Positions 37,524 through 46,947 of a stretch of 64,000 nt of DNA are shown in pieces. Both the position numbers and the translations under genes were made by a program. Every line of letters begins with the position of its first letter. Position 1 is the first letter of the stretch. Where the stretch lies: the NCBI RefSeq assembly GCF_002220095.1, contig NZ_CP022370.1, positions 62,001 through 126,000 on the forward strand. Direction: 5' to 3'. Origin of the DNA: Bosea sp. AS-1. GTDB taxonomy: Bacteria > Pseudomonadota > Alphaproteobacteria > Rhizobiales > Beijerinckiaceae. The notes beneath the pieces were generated by a model. That model was given only the letters and a program-made list of their open reading frames with translations, made no database searches and was not told where the DNA came from.

Positions 37524-38267
37524 CTACGGGACGAAATCGTTCATGCGAATGGTGTCCAACTGCAAGCTGATCACTCTCTTCAAGAAGTCTAATCGCCCCT
37601 TCCGGACATAGAGCTTGTAGCTCGCGACCGCGAACGCATCAGGGTTCAATTCGTACGTCGTATCGTTAACCTCCAGCGTATTCACGAAACCTTCTTCGGA
37701 GCGATACGGCTCAAGAACTCGCGCCTTGAGATTAGGAGGCATAAGATCAATCTGTACCGCGTAGGCTAGGGCTTCGTGCCATGAGCGTGGAAGCTTATCA
37801 TAGCTGCCCGCCATAAGTTGAGCCAGCTCCGCATGAACAATCTCGTGCTGCAGGATTGAATGAGCGAATTCCTGGTCCCAGGCGAGTCCCCAAGGCCTTC
37901 GCTGGGAGATCCAAGGCGAATGAGAGCTCGTCATCTGCAGTTCTTTGGTTCCAGCCCGATAGATGCCGCTGACGCGGATGAGGCTGGTTTCGTTGGTTAG
38001 CGGGTTGACCACATCGACGTAGACTTCGCGTTGAAATCGGATCGTCAGCTCGGGATCAATCCTCAACTCGCCTCGCTCGAAATAGTGAAGGACTTCCTCG
38101 ATAGCGCGACACGCTTCATCACGTTCGTCCAGAGAACCATCGACAAAAAGCCGTGTATGACCACAGGCGGCCTGGACGGAAGTTAAACCGAATGTCGATG
38201 CGAGCAAGCCGGCCCAAAGCCAAATGGAAAAAAATCGAGCTTTGCGTCTCACCGCAACATCCATCAC
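37524..38267 (-). CDS. Secreted HExxH protein (putative zincin, DUF6639-like)
   Basis: The 247-residue protein has a signal peptide (SIWLWAGLLASTFGLTSVQAA) and a compact domain with LQHEIVHAELAQL, a true HExxH motif, followed 20 residues later by RSWHEALAYAVQ. That second motif could supply the third zinc ligand as in gluzincin-type folds. No family with a known substrate was recognised for certain. The product should be periplasmic. The frame is intact despite its damaged surroundings. Confidence 0.72.
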   Translation of the reverse strand: MMDVAVRRKARFFSIWLWAGLLASTFGLTSVQAACGHTRLFVDGSLDERDEACRAIEEVLHYFERGELRIDPELTIRFQREVYVDVVNPLTNETSLIRVSGIYRAGTKELQMTSSHSPWISQRRPWGLAWDQEFAHSILQHEIVHAELAQLMAGSYDKLPRSWHEALAYAVQIDLMPPNLKARVLEPYRSEEGFVNTLEVNDTTYELNPDAFAVASYKLYVRKGRLDFLKRVISLQLDTIRMNDFVP

Positions 38268-38617
38268 GAGGCCCGCCTTGGCGCGCTGCTCAACCTAAAA
38301 CAACGGCGAGGCAAGAAAAACCTTAGTGCATGTGAACCTGTCGTACCAGCCCCTGCGCCTCCAACTTGGCGCTTGACACATCGTCCGTCTTTTTACTTGT
38401 GCCGCCTCATGCGGATCGATTGGCTTCCGTGCGAGCTTGCCTTCCGAAGAAGGCACCTCGCCGCTGACGAAACTGTCCTCCAGGGGCCAGGCCGCGCCAC
38501 ACAGGATCCCGACATCGGCGACATTCGAGGCTGACCCGTCGGGCTTGAAGAGCATGCTCAGGCCGGAGCCGGCGAAGAGCGCGTTCTTTCGGGTCAGGGC
38601 AATGATGGAGTCATTGT
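38268..38617. other. Intergenic debris with IS66 TnpC-like tail
   Basis: On the minus strand IIALTRKNALFAGSG (about 38560-38610) matches the RKNALFAGSDGG end region of IS66 transposases, then diverges. The remaining open frame toward 38295 is not recognised. The right boundary is the 231-bp repeat. Confidence 0.45.
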
Positions 38618-38848
38618 GCTCCCGAGCAATCCCGACCGGAGCCGCCCCCCACGGCCCGACCCTAGATGCGCAGCCGAGCTCCGAGGCATCGTCATGGATT
38701 GACGCCGCTGTGCGGAACGAGACCGCGCCTGCAGCTGCGGTGCCAATCCCCTTACCATTGCCCCCTGGCCCGACCTTCGCGCCGCTCCTCGAGCCAAGGG
38801 CAGACAAGATCAGCAGCATCCGCACAACATTACCGATCTGTATAGCTC
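38618..38848 (-). repeat. 231-bp inverted repeat, copy 2
   Basis: This is the reverse-complement partner of 23164-23394, nearly identical. It abuts the IS66 TnpC-like fragment on one side and the promoter-like AACATTACCGATCTGTATAG on the other. Confidence 0.85.
38826..38847 (+). promoter_or_regulatory. TACCGATCYGTA palindromic site, copy 4
   Basis: AACATTACCGATCTGTATAG at the edge of the 231-bp repeat, 180 bp upstream of the zinc-ribbon gene at 39027. Confidence 0.5.
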
Positions 38849-39026
38849 AGGTCACATGGCTCCAACGGTGGGACGCCCATATCAAATGGGTTCCATCGTC
38901 GCCGGATGCTTTGGCGCTACCTTGCGAAGCAATCCGGAGGCCCGAGTGCGCATTCGTCTTCAGTAAGACCCGGAGGCGCAGCCTCAATATTTGCCCGGGC
39001 AGAGTGGCTCGGGAGGGAGAGCGACT

Positions 39027-39425
39027 ATGTCAGACCAAGTGCAAGCCGCGCAGGCAACAGCGGAAGGAATGCAGTGCCCGATCTGCCGGGTGGCCTTGGT
39101 CATGACCGAGCGGCAAGGGGTCGAGATCGATTACTGCCCACGATGTCGCGGTGTCTGGCTGGACCGTGGCGAGCTGGACAAGATTATCGAGCGAAGCGCG
39201 ATGCAGCCCGACGCTTCGGCCCCGCCGGCGGCAAGCTTCTTGCCTCAACCGTCGCCAACCCCAGCGCAAACCCCAGGCGGATTTCTGCCGCAGCCGGGGT
39301 CTGGAGTCTATCCGCCGCACTATCCCGCTGGCCAGTACGCTGCCGATCCACGTTACCGAGACAGTTGTGACTCTCGGGAGGGCGACCGGCGCCGAGGTTC
39401 GTTTCTGTCTCGGTTGTTCGACTGA
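39027..39425 (+). CDS. TFIIB-type zinc-ribbon protein
   Basis: ATG 39027 follows GGGAGGGAGAG. The 132-residue protein has CPICRVALVMTERQGVEIDY then CPRCRGVWLDRGEL, the zf-TFIIB domain, followed by a Pro/Gln/Gly-rich linker and a short basic tail (RRGSFLSRLFD). Such proteins are common in proteobacteria; their function is largely unknown, with nucleic-acid or protein binding assumed. Confidence 0.88.
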   Translation: MSDQVQAAQATAEGMQCPICRVALVMTERQGVEIDYCPRCRGVWLDRGELDKIIERSAMQPDASAPPAASFLPQPSPTPAQTPGGFLPQPGSGVYPPHYPAGQYAADPRYRDSCDSREGDRRRGSFLSRLFD

Positions 39426-40093
39426 GCAAGAAGCCGTGCCGCTCCTGAGACCGCTCCCGTTCACACCCGGCCAGTTGACCCGAATGACAGCAGTCCTTGT
39501 TGCTGAAACCGCCAGAATGCAGAACGCGCCCGTATTCCGCAACGCCGGCGCGGGCCAGCAGCGTGGCTCGTCTTAGCGGGCATTCTAACCGCCATTGTGG
39601 CTCTCCTCGCCGTTGTCCTCGGCGACCGGCATCAAGGCCGGTTCGAGCCGACCCTCGTCGAAAATGGTCGATTGCTACCCGGCCGCTTTCGATGGCCTCG
39701 AACCTTGCTGACAAGCCGCTGTCTCCCTCAACTCTTGGCTTGCAGCATCCTCGGTACACCCACCGGCTCGTGAGTTCGCTGTGTCGGACTATTGAGACCG
39801 GTCGCGGCGCGCGGCTGCTCGCTCGAGCCGCGCCGGGGTCGAGAGCGCGACAGCTAGACTATGCTCGCCCCACGCGGAATTCCGTTGGAGATCGGTATCG
39901 CGCGGCACGGACTCGAGTTGCCTGACCTGGCGCGCTAGGCCGTCGACAAGGACTGGCGGACCATCATCGCGGGCGGCGGCAACGGTACCATCAACGCCGT
40001 TGTCGCAACCTGGTCGGCAGAGACGTGATCACCCGCGACGCTGCTCACGAGCGCCCGTCCGCGAACCCCGACCGATTATAGGAGAGAGCCAGC
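39426..40093. other. Debris including a lipid-kinase N-terminal fragment
   Basis: On the plus strand 39577-39780 reads a membrane segment (WLVLAGILTAIVALLAVVLG then DRHQGRFEP) from an unrecognised protein. At about 39860-40020 LPDLARxAVDKDWRTIIAGG and GNGTINAVVATW match the GGGDGT nucleotide-binding loop of DAGK-like kinases, interrupted by a stop (CTAG) between Arg and Ala. No intact gene is present. Confidence 0.5.
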
Positions 40094-40678
40094 ATGGACA
40101 CGCGAGAGCACCAAGAGGCGATCAAAGAGGCGGTCCACAACCACGGCAACCGGCGGGTCGCGCTCCTGATCGCAGTCCTTGCCGCCTTCCTTGCCCTCAC
40201 CGAGATGCGGGGCAAGGGTGCGCAACTCGATTCGCTCGCCGCCAACATCGAGGCCGCCAACCTCTGGTCCTTTTTTCAGGCCAAGACGATCCGGCAGACC
40301 ACGCTGCGGACGGCTGCGGAGGGGTTGGAAGCAGTCGGGGGCGCCGGCCTGCCGACGGATCGCGCGGAAGCCGTCGTCAAACGCGTTCAGGCATGGCGTG
40401 CGACGGCCGAGCGCTACGAGACCGAGCCCTCCACCAACGAGGGTCGCAAGGAACTCATCGCGCGCGCCAAGAGCGCCGAGGCGCAGCGTGATCGCGCCCT
40501 CTCCGCCTATCACCTCTATGAATATGGCGCCGCCGGGCTGCAACTCGCAATCGTGCTGGCCTCCGCGTCACTGATCGCGGGGGTGGCCTGGCTCACCTGG
40601 CTTGGTGGTGCACTCGGTGCTGTCGGAGTGGCTTTCGCCGTGCTCGGGTGGCTTGCTCCGACCCTGGTGCACCTATGA
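40094..40678 (+). CDS. DUF4337 membrane protein
   Basis: The 194-residue protein has one helix near the N-terminus (VALLIAVLAAFLALTEM), a central charged region with ANLWSFFQAKTIRQT, and two C-terminal helices. This arrangement and the NLWxxxQAKxxR motif define DUF4337. The function is unknown. It precedes a DAGK-like gene on the same strand, but ~220 bp apart. Confidence 0.85.
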   Translation: MDTREHQEAIKEAVHNHGNRRVALLIAVLAAFLALTEMRGKGAQLDSLAANIEAANLWSFFQAKTIRQTTLRTAAEGLEAVGGAGLPTDRAEAVVKRVQAWRATAERYETEPSTNEGRKELIARAKSAEAQRDRALSAYHLYEYGAAGLQLAIVLASASLIAGVAWLTWLGGALGAVGVAFAVLGWLAPTLVHL

Positions 40679-40896
40679 TGGCACTGGATTGGGGCGGGGC
40701 ATCCGCCAACATGGCGCCGGCCGTCGCGGCCCGGGGGGCAAAGTACCGAAAGGCCGAACGGCGCGCCCTCCTCTTCCGGGAGAGGCGGACGCTGGGCGCA
40801 GCGTGAATTGAGTAGGCACACGTGGAGCGGACGCATTCTCCTTGCGAAAGAAGATTTCGCGAGCCTGTCCCCAATGCAGAGCAATCCGGAGAAGCC

Positions 40897-41907
40897 ATGA
40901 CCACCAGCCACTCTGCACAACATCCAGCGTTTGACCGTCGTGTGGAAAAGGCTGCACTGGCGCAAGAGATTAAGGAAAGCCGCCGCGCAGTTCTCGTCGT
41001 GAACACGCGGTCGCGGCGCGGTGCGCGGGCCTATTCGGAGGCGAAGCGGCGACTCATTGAAGCGGGAATCATTCTGGACGCTTCCTATCCGGTCCGGCAT
41101 TCTGAGAGATTGCCGGAGATCGTGCGAGAAGAGATCGCCAAAGGGCGCAAGTTCATTATCGTAGGCGGAGGCGATGGCACCATCAGTTCGGTGGTCGACC
41201 ATTTTGCCTATGTCAGCGTCGTCCTCGGAGTGTTGCCGCTGGGTACAGCCAACAGTTTTGCCCGCACGCTCGGGATTCCACTTGATCTGCCTGGAGCGAT
41301 TGACATCCTAGTCAGCGGGAAGGTCTTTGATGTCGATCTTGGCAAGATCAACGATGGCTACTTTGCCAATGGGTCATCGATCGGAATGCCGGCCGTTATT
41401 GGACGGGCGACACCGCACGCCTTGAAAAAATGGCTTGGCCGGGGCGCGTACCTTCTGGTCGGGGCAAGCAAGTTCATGCGTTATGGGCCTTTCCGATGCA
41501 TCATCACCATCAATGGTGAGGAAACCTCATTCGATGCGCTCGACGTTCGGATTGCGAATGGAGGATATCAAGGCGGTGTTCTGGTTGCGCCCGACGCCAA
41601 CCCTGATGACGGCCAGATCGTCGTCCATATCCTCACGGGGCCGTCCAAATGGGCGTTGGGCAAGGAATGGGCGCGCGTCGCCCTCCGCGCCCCGTTTAGG
41701 GCTGCCGATATTGAGGTCCTCAAAGCCCCAGAGCTGGTGATCGACACCGTCCCAAAACAGGACGTTGCCGTCGATGGCGAGGTCATCACGAAGACGCCGA
41801 TCCGAGTGTCGGTCGGACGTGAAGCCCTCATTGTGATGGTGCCCCCAGCGTTCGTTGAGCGCGTTGACCCCGGTTCAGAAGGCACAAGCCAGGGGACCAT
41901 GACGTGA
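40897..41907 (+). CDS. Diacylglycerol-kinase-like lipid kinase (YegS/BmrU family)
   Basis: ATG 40897 follows CCGGAGAAGCC and gives 336 residues. The N-terminal domain carries VVNTRSRRGARAY and the nucleotide-binding loop IVGGGDGTISSV with LPLGTANSFARTLGIP. The C-terminal domain has RIANGGYQGGVLVAP, PDDGQIVVHIL and VDGEVITKTPI. These enzymes phosphorylate diacylglycerol or related lipids. It is intact, whereas two other kinase pieces in the window (22730-23164 and 39860-40020) are not. It overlaps the following membrane gene. Confidence 0.93.
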   Translation: MTTSHSAQHPAFDRRVEKAALAQEIKESRRAVLVVNTRSRRGARAYSEAKRRLIEAGIILDASYPVRHSERLPEIVREEIAKGRKFIIVGGGDGTISSVVDHFAYVSVVLGVLPLGTANSFARTLGIPLDLPGAIDILVSGKVFDVDLGKINDGYFANGSSIGMPAVIGRATPHALKKWLGRGAYLLVGASKFMRYGPFRCIITINGEETSFDALDVRIANGGYQGGVLVAPDANPDDGQIVVHILTGPSKWALGKEWARVALRAPFRAADIEVLKAPELVIDTVPKQDVAVDGEVITKTPIRVSVGREALIVMVPPAFVERVDPGSEGTSQGTMT

Positions 41908-42401
41908 GATGGATCCTGATCTATTTTGCAGAACGGTTGGCGCGTGATCCGGCCCTGCGGACTCGCCTCCGCGCTGTGCTCAACGGCCTTGGAAGACGGG
42001 GCGGACGTCGTCGTTCGGAGGACCTCACCATCGATCAAGCCGGGTCAAGGCCGTCCTGGCAGGCGTCACAAGAGGCTCTACCACTCCCCCGTGGCGGCGG
42101 CAGGCGTGCTCAAACCCTCATCTGGATGCTCGGCAGCGGACTGCTCTTACTCTGGGTGGTACTGGTCGGCCTCGCTTACGGACTTTGGGCAATGTTCGGC
42201 GACTGGGCTATCACGCAGGCGGGCGACATCAGCCGCGGCGTGGGGCTATCGGAGTTGGCCGGCCCGATTGCGTCGTTAGGAACTCGCGTCCGTGAGCTGG
42301 TTGGGCCGGCTCTGGCGGTAATGGGTATTACGGTTTCGGCGGTGATCCTGATCGTGACCGCCTTTACGGCCCGGCTGCTGGGCGGTCCGATAAGGCGCTG
42401 A
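41904..42401 (+). CDS. Hypothetical membrane protein downstream of lipid kinase
   Basis: GTG 41904 overlaps the kinase stop, suggesting coupling. The 165-residue protein has a soluble basic N-terminal half and two hydrophobic helices (LIWMLGSGLLLLWVVLVGLA and a C-terminal one ending FTARLLGG). No domain was recognised. The recombination joint into dinB debris follows immediately after its stop. Confidence 0.6.
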   Translation: MRWILIYFAERLARDPALRTRLRAVLNGLGRRGGRRRSEDLTIDQAGSRPSWQASQEALPLPRGGGRRAQTLIWMLGSGLLLLWVVLVGLAYGLWAMFGDWAITQAGDISRGVGLSELAGPIASLGTRVRELVGPALAVMGITVSAVILIVTAFTARLLGGPIRR

Positions 42402-42402
42402 G

Positions 42403-42520
42403 GTGTGTGTGACATCCCGCTGTCGCTCGACGAAGCCTGTCTCGCTGTCACTGAGAACAAGCAGGCGATTGATCGCGACGGACATCGCGATGTTGAGCCG
42501 GACCGGGTCCGAAAATCGAT
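42403..42520 (+). pseudogene. dinB: DinB fragment
   Basis: The frame reads IPLSLDEACLAVTENKQAI, the palm-domain catalytic SLDE motif of DNA polymerase IV, then jumps to VEPDRVRKSIGAT, a segment normally over 100 residues further on. The intervening part is deleted. It ends at the inverted repeat (42521). It is complementary to, and inverted relative to, the dinB remnant at 20478-21090. Confidence 0.7.
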
Positions 42521-43003
42521 CGGCGCCACGGCCAGAGAGCTATCCACAATGATCAGCCCATGAGGTCTCGATTGCTCGCCTGAGACATTTCCGCGCCGAC
42601 ATCGGTCGCAATGCGGCTCCCGACCGCTGGTGGCTACTCGACCATTTTCCGGTATCGATCCAGGGTTCGGCGCACGAGGTCGGCCTCGTCGAGCGCGACA
42701 TGTGCGAAGTGTGCGACGAGGGAGGCAACGCGCGTCCGCTCGCGCTCCTGATCGCCGTCAGGAACACTCGGTCTCACCTCGTTCCAAACGAGATCGAACG
42801 CCGCATGCGCGCGGGCGACGTCGATAGGATCGTTCAACGAAGAAAACGGCATGGTCCGATCATCATGTTCCGGTGGTCGCCTTCGCGAACCGCCGGATTG
42901 TGCAATCCCAGCATCCTGCGACGATGGCGCGCCTTTTTTTAGGAGATGCGACGATGGCGACTGGCACCGTGAAGTGGTTCAACGCCACGAAGGGTTTCGG
43001 CTT
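42521..43003 (-). repeat. Inverted repeat copy 2 (cspA 5' end plus 72-aa gene)
   Basis: This is the reverse-complement partner of 18385-18870. It ends within codon 17-18 of cspA, where the sequence switches to a P-type ATPase. Confidence 0.9.
42634..42852 (-). CDS. Conserved hypothetical 72-aa protein, second copy
   Basis: An intact second copy of the gene at 18536-18754, differing by Leu for Ile and His for Asn in the middle. It is divergent from the truncated cspA copy. The function is unknown; conservation of the frame across the duplication suggests a recent event or selection. Confidence 0.65.
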   Translation of the reverse strand: MPFSSLNDPIDVARAHAAFDLVWNEVRPSVPDGDQERERTRVASLVAHFAHVALDEADLVRRTLDRYRKMVE

Positions 43004-43978
43004 TATCGGCGCAGCGGCGAAGCGCGGTCTGCTGATCAAGGGCGGCAAGTATGTCGAGGCGATCAAGAGCGCCGACGTCGTGCTCGTCGATAAAGCCGGC
43101 ACACTGACCACCGGCAAGCCCAAGGTCACTGATGTCGTATCGCTCGACGGAGCCGCAGAGGCGACGTTGCTGCGGCTCGCCGCTACGGCGGAACGCCATT
43201 CAGAACACCCGCTGGCCGAGGCGGTCCGCGTTTACGCGCGAGCAGCACCCGCGCCCCGGCGAACCTGAGCGATTTGAAGCCTTGCTGGGCAGGGGCATCC
43301 GTGCTGTGATTGAAGGCCAGACGGTCGTGATTGGCAATCGTCGTCTTGTTCCCATCGACGATGGTCACCCGATCGTCTCCCGTCGGGAATCCGAAGGAAA
43401 GACGTTGCTGATCATGGCGATCGATGGCCCACCCAGCGGCATACTGGCTGCGATGGATAATGTGCGGCCGGAGGTTTCGACGGCCATCGATGAAATCCGG
43501 AAGCTCGGCATTCAACGCCCCGAACTGCGGACCGGAGGCAACGAACGGACTGCGGCTGCCATCGCCAGTCCGCTCGGGATCGGCTTCCAGGCAAACCTTT
43601 TGCCTGAAGACAAGATCCGCGCTGTCCGGGAATTGCAGGCCAAAGGCCATCGCGTGGTCATGGTCGGAGATGGCCGACGACGCGCCTGCCTTGGCGCAAA
43701 CCGACGTCGGCATCGCCATGGGCGGCGGGACGGATGTTGCCATGGAGGCTGCACACATCGTGTTGATGCGCGAGGATTGGGGCTTGATGGCCGATTGCTT
43801 CAGGATCGCGCGGCGAACCATGGCCGTGGTGAAGATCAATGTCGCCGCGTTCTACAACCTGGCGGGCCTTTCCCTCGCGGCCTTCGGGATAATCCCATCG
43901 GACCCTGGCGGCTTCGCTCCAGGCGATCCTGATATCGGCATCCTGGCGAATTCGTCGCGCCTGATCCGACAGAAATGA
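42954..43978 (+). pseudogene. cspA 5' end fused in frame to a decayed Cu-type P-type ATPase 3' half
   Basis: ATG 42954 starts with the first 17 residues of CspA (to KGFGF) and continues in frame into AAAKRGLLIKGGKYVEAIK, the phosphorylation-domain lead-in of a P1B ATPase. The phosphorylation motif reads DKAGTLT instead of DKTGT. After TGA at 43268 two shifted frames continue with HPLAEAV, the nucleotide-binding domain (LLPEDKIRAVRELQAKGHRV), GDG..ADDAPALAQTDVGIAMG and a C-terminal SLPDIGIL-like end. The membrane helices before the P-domain are missing and at least two indels are present, so transport is impossible. Confidence 0.85.
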
Positions 43979-44082
43979 GGTTTCTCGGCCGGGGCGTGTT
44001 CGATTGCCCCTGCTGGAAACTAACCCGAGGCTGACCACGGTCAGACCACCATCGCCAATCCCAACAGGAAAGGGAAACGACC

Positions 44083-44718
44083 ATGACACTGCAACTCGGC
44101 GACGTCGTTCCGGACTTCACCGCGGAAACGACAAAAGGAGCAATCAGCTTTCATGATTGGATTGAGGGCTCCTGGGCAGTGTTGTTCTCTCATCCGAAGA
44201 ACTTCACCCCCGTCTGCACCACCGAGCTCGGCGATGTTGCGCGCTTGAAGCCGGAATTCGACCAGCGCGGCGTCAAGGTGATCGGGCTCAGCGTGGATGA
44301 GCTCGCCAATCACGGCGAGTGGGAGGATGATATCGAGGAGACGCAGGGCCAGCGCGTCAACTTCCCGCTCATCGCCGATTCCGATCGGAAGGTCGCCGGC
44401 CTGTACGGGATGATCCATCCCAATGCCAGCGACACGATGACGGTACGCTCGGTCTTCGTGATCGGACCCGACAAGAAGCTGAAGCTGTCGTTGACCTATC
44501 CGGCGAGCACCGGACGCAACTTCGATGAGATTCTGCGCACGATCGATTCACTTCAGCTCACAGCGAAGCACAGCGTGGCAACCCCGTCGAATTGGCAGCA
44601 GGGCGGCGACGTGATCATCGTCCCATCGTTGTCCAGCGAGGCCGCCAAGGAGAAGTTTCCGGCCGGCTGGAAGGAGCTCAAGCCCTATTTGCGCGTGGTG
44701 CCGCAGCCCAAGGGCTGA
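44083..44718 (+). CDS. 1-Cys peroxiredoxin (AhpC/TSA, Prx6 type)
   Basis: The 211-residue protein has the peroxidatic site HPKNFTPVCTTELG near residues 39-52 and the long C-terminal domain with FPAGWKELKPYLR, typical of 1-Cys Prx6-type enzymes that reduce hydrogen peroxide and lipid peroxides. ATG 44083 follows AGGAAAGGGAAAC. It is intact among damaged neighbours and is followed by persulfide dioxygenase debris. Confidence 0.94.
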   Translation: MTLQLGDVVPDFTAETTKGAISFHDWIEGSWAVLFSHPKNFTPVCTTELGDVARLKPEFDQRGVKVIGLSVDELANHGEWEDDIEETQGQRVNFPLIADSDRKVAGLYGMIHPNASDTMTVRSVFVIGPDKKLKLSLTYPASTGRNFDEILRTIDSLQLTAKHSVATPSNWQQGGDVIIVPSLSSEAAKEKFPAGWKELKPYLRVVPQPKG

Positions 44719-44755
44719 GGCGAGAGCCTCGTCCCCATGACGCAGGAGGAGGTCT

Positions 44756-45540
44756 ATGAAACCCGACGTCTGGTGCGCTCGATCCAAAGCCTGCGCAGTG
44801 ATCGATCCAGTATTTGACCTCGATCCCGCCTCGGGGCACACCAGTTGTAGGCCAGTCGAGCTTATTCCGAGCTTCGTGCGAGAGCGAGGATTGCGGCTCG
44901 ACTGGATCCTCGACACCCACATCCATCACGACCACATCTCCGGGCCTCCGAGCTGAGACGGCTTTTGGGCGGGGCAATCGCGATCGGTGATCGCGTTGGC
45001 GAGGTCGCTAACGCAATCGCGGATGTCTACGGCTTGGAACCCCGCTTTGGCACGCTCGATCGGTTCGACAGGTTCCTGGCAGACCGCGAAGAACTCCCGC
45101 TCGGAGACTTCACGATCAAGGTGCTCGCTACACCGGGCCACACCTTTGATCATCTAAGCTTTGTCGTCGGTGACGCCGTATTCACAGGCGATACGCTGTT
45201 CATGCCCGATTCCGGTACCGCACGATGCGATTTCCATCGCGGCAACGCCGGCGCGCTCATTCAATCGATCAAGCATATCCTCGATAGAGCCGACGATGTC
45301 GATTTGTTCGCGTGCCATGATTATGGCGCGGGCGGGCGACGTGTTCCTGCTTGGCAAAGCACGGTCGGAGCGTAGCGTCGCGCAAACATTCATATCGGCA
45401 ATGGCACCGATAAAAGTGAGTTCGTTGCCCTTCGCGAGAAGCGCGATGCCAGCCTCGATATCCCGTGCTGATGTTGCGCTCGTTGGGGCGAAACTGCGCG
45501 CCGGCGGACGCCCCACTATGGTCGTGAATCAGGGTGATGA
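44756..45540 (+). pseudogene. ETHE1-like persulfide dioxygenase, frameshifted and interrupted
   Basis: The first frame starts MKPDVWCARSKACAVIDPVF and reaches the metal motif THIHHDHISG, then stops. A -1 change near 44942 (missing G in the GGG run) restores ELRRLLGGAIAIG and the rest: TPGHTFDH, GDTLFMPDSGTARCD, CHDYGAGG. After WQSTVGA an in-frame TAG interrupts, followed by RRANIHIGNGTDKSEFVAL and a further break near DIPC. At least three lesions indicate a true pseudogene. It is related to the second domain of the blh gene at 7443. Confidence 0.82.
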
Positions 45541-45562
45541 GCCACACGAATTCAGGGACAGA

Positions 45563-46348
45563 ATGATATTGATGCAACGCGCTCCTTCCGGAGGCAGAGT
45601 TCGATCAAAGCTGGTGGGCCGAAAGCTTGGGTACCTCGCGGGGCTGCTCTTCGGAACGATTGCTTCGGCCTCAAACAGTCACGCCGAGCAAATCGACAGG
45701 GGCCAGATCCAGACGATCATCCGCGAATATATCCTCGAAAATCCGCAGATCATCGAGGAAGCCCTGACCCAACTGCAGCTTCGCGCTCAAAAGGCGGAGG
45801 CCGAGGCAAAGTCCGCGGCACTCCTCGCTGAGCGATCCGCACTGCTGGAGTCAAAAGGCGATATCGTCATGGGCAACCCCAATGACGTATCGCTGGTCGA
45901 GTTCTTCGACTTCAACTGCGGCTACTGCAAGCGCGCCGCTCCCGATGTCGCTGCTCTCGTCGCCGGCGATCCGAAGCTGAGGGTCGTGTTGAAGGACCTG
46001 CCCGTTTTGGGACCGGGCTCGGTTGAAGCGGCGAAGGTCGGCCTAGCCGTGAAGCAAGTGGCCGGCGAGACCACGGCAGGCGAGTTCCACAAACGTCTCA
46101 TGGATTCTCGAGGCCGCATCGATGGTTCGAGGGCTTTACAAGTGGCTGGCAAACTTGGGATCGACACCCAACGCCTGAAATCGGTTGCGGCGACCAAGGA
46201 GATTGAAGTGCAGATCTATACGAATCTCGATCTCGCGCAGCGGTTGGGCGTGACCGGTACCCCATCATTCGTGGTCGGCAATCAGCTTATGGTCGGTGCC
46301 GTTGGTCAAAAGCCGTTGGAAGAGGCCATTCGGGCAACACGAAAATAG
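45563..46348 (+). CDS. DsbA-family periplasmic thiol-disulfide protein
   Basis: ATG 45563 is preceded by AGGGACAGA. The 261-residue protein has a signal peptide (LAGLLFGTIASASNSHAEQ), a helical N-terminal extension (IREYILENPQIIEEALTQL) as in DsbA-like/ScsC-type proteins, the redox motif FFDFNCGYCKRAAPD (CGYC) and the cis-Pro segment VTGTPSFVVGNQL. It likely catalyses periplasmic disulfide exchange, perhaps linked to metal stress given the MerR gene that follows. Confidence 0.92.
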   Translation: MILMQRAPSGGRVRSKLVGRKLGYLAGLLFGTIASASNSHAEQIDRGQIQTIIREYILENPQIIEEALTQLQLRAQKAEAEAKSAALLAERSALLESKGDIVMGNPNDVSLVEFFDFNCGYCKRAAPDVAALVAGDPKLRVVLKDLPVLGPGSVEAAKVGLAVKQVAGETTAGEFHKRLMDSRGRIDGSRALQVAGKLGIDTQRLKSVAATKEIEVQIYTNLDLAQRLGVTGTPSFVVGNQLMVGAVGQKPLEEAIRATRK

Positions 46349-46447
46349 GACGTTCAACCGTAGCAGCTGCCGGTGGCGCCATGTCTCTTCACTATCGCGC
46401 TCTGGCTCCCAATTCTGATCGGCGCTGTTGCTTTGGGGAACAGAGAG

Positions 46448-46885
46448 ATGCGTGAGAGCAAGGTGCCTCGCTGTTCGCTGCCGATCGGAAGGTTGGCCGA
46501 AGACACTGGTGTCAAGGTTGAGACGATACGATATTACGAACGGATCAACCTACTTCCGAGGCCAACGCGGTCGGGCGGCAATCAGCGTCGCTACGCTCAG
46601 GGCGATCTCAAACGCCTAGCATTCATCAAGCATGCGCGGGATCTTGGCTTTTCCGGAGAAGGGATTAGGGCTTTACTGCGGCTCTCTGAGAGCCCCGAAC
46701 TAGCCTGCGGCGAAGCCCATACCGTTGCTGCCGGCCATCTGGCAGAGGTCCGCTGCAAGATCGGCCACCTGGGCTCTCTTGAAGCCGAGCTCCAACGGAT
46801 TGCAAAGGCGTGTTCCAGCGGCGTCGGCGTCAGCGATTGCGCTCTTATCGAGGCGTTGGCAGGCCGTAATTTTACTCAGGGATGA
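46448..46885 (+). CDS. MerR-family metal-responsive regulator
   Basis: ATG 46448 gives 145 residues: HTH (IGRLAEDTGVKVETIRYYER), second wing (QRRYAQGDLKRLAFIKHARDL), long dimerisation helix and a C-terminal segment with CSSGVGVSDCALIEAL. Cysteines in LACGEAH and these C-terminal positions match metal ligands in ZntR/CadR-like proteins. Its own promoter dyad was not found. It is intact, so it could stand in for the damaged regulator at 1419 if the recognition sequence is the same. Confidence 0.9.
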   Translation: MRESKVPRCSLPIGRLAEDTGVKVETIRYYERINLLPRPTRSGGNQRRYAQGDLKRLAFIKHARDLGFSGEGIRALLRLSESPELACGEAHTVAAGHLAEVRCKIGHLGSLEAELQRIAKACSSGVGVSDCALIEALAGRNFTQG

Positions 46886-46947
46886 TATGGAGAACTGACT
46901 GGATGCCGGCCTTCGCGCAGTTTTGCAGCAACATCAGCGCGACCTCG

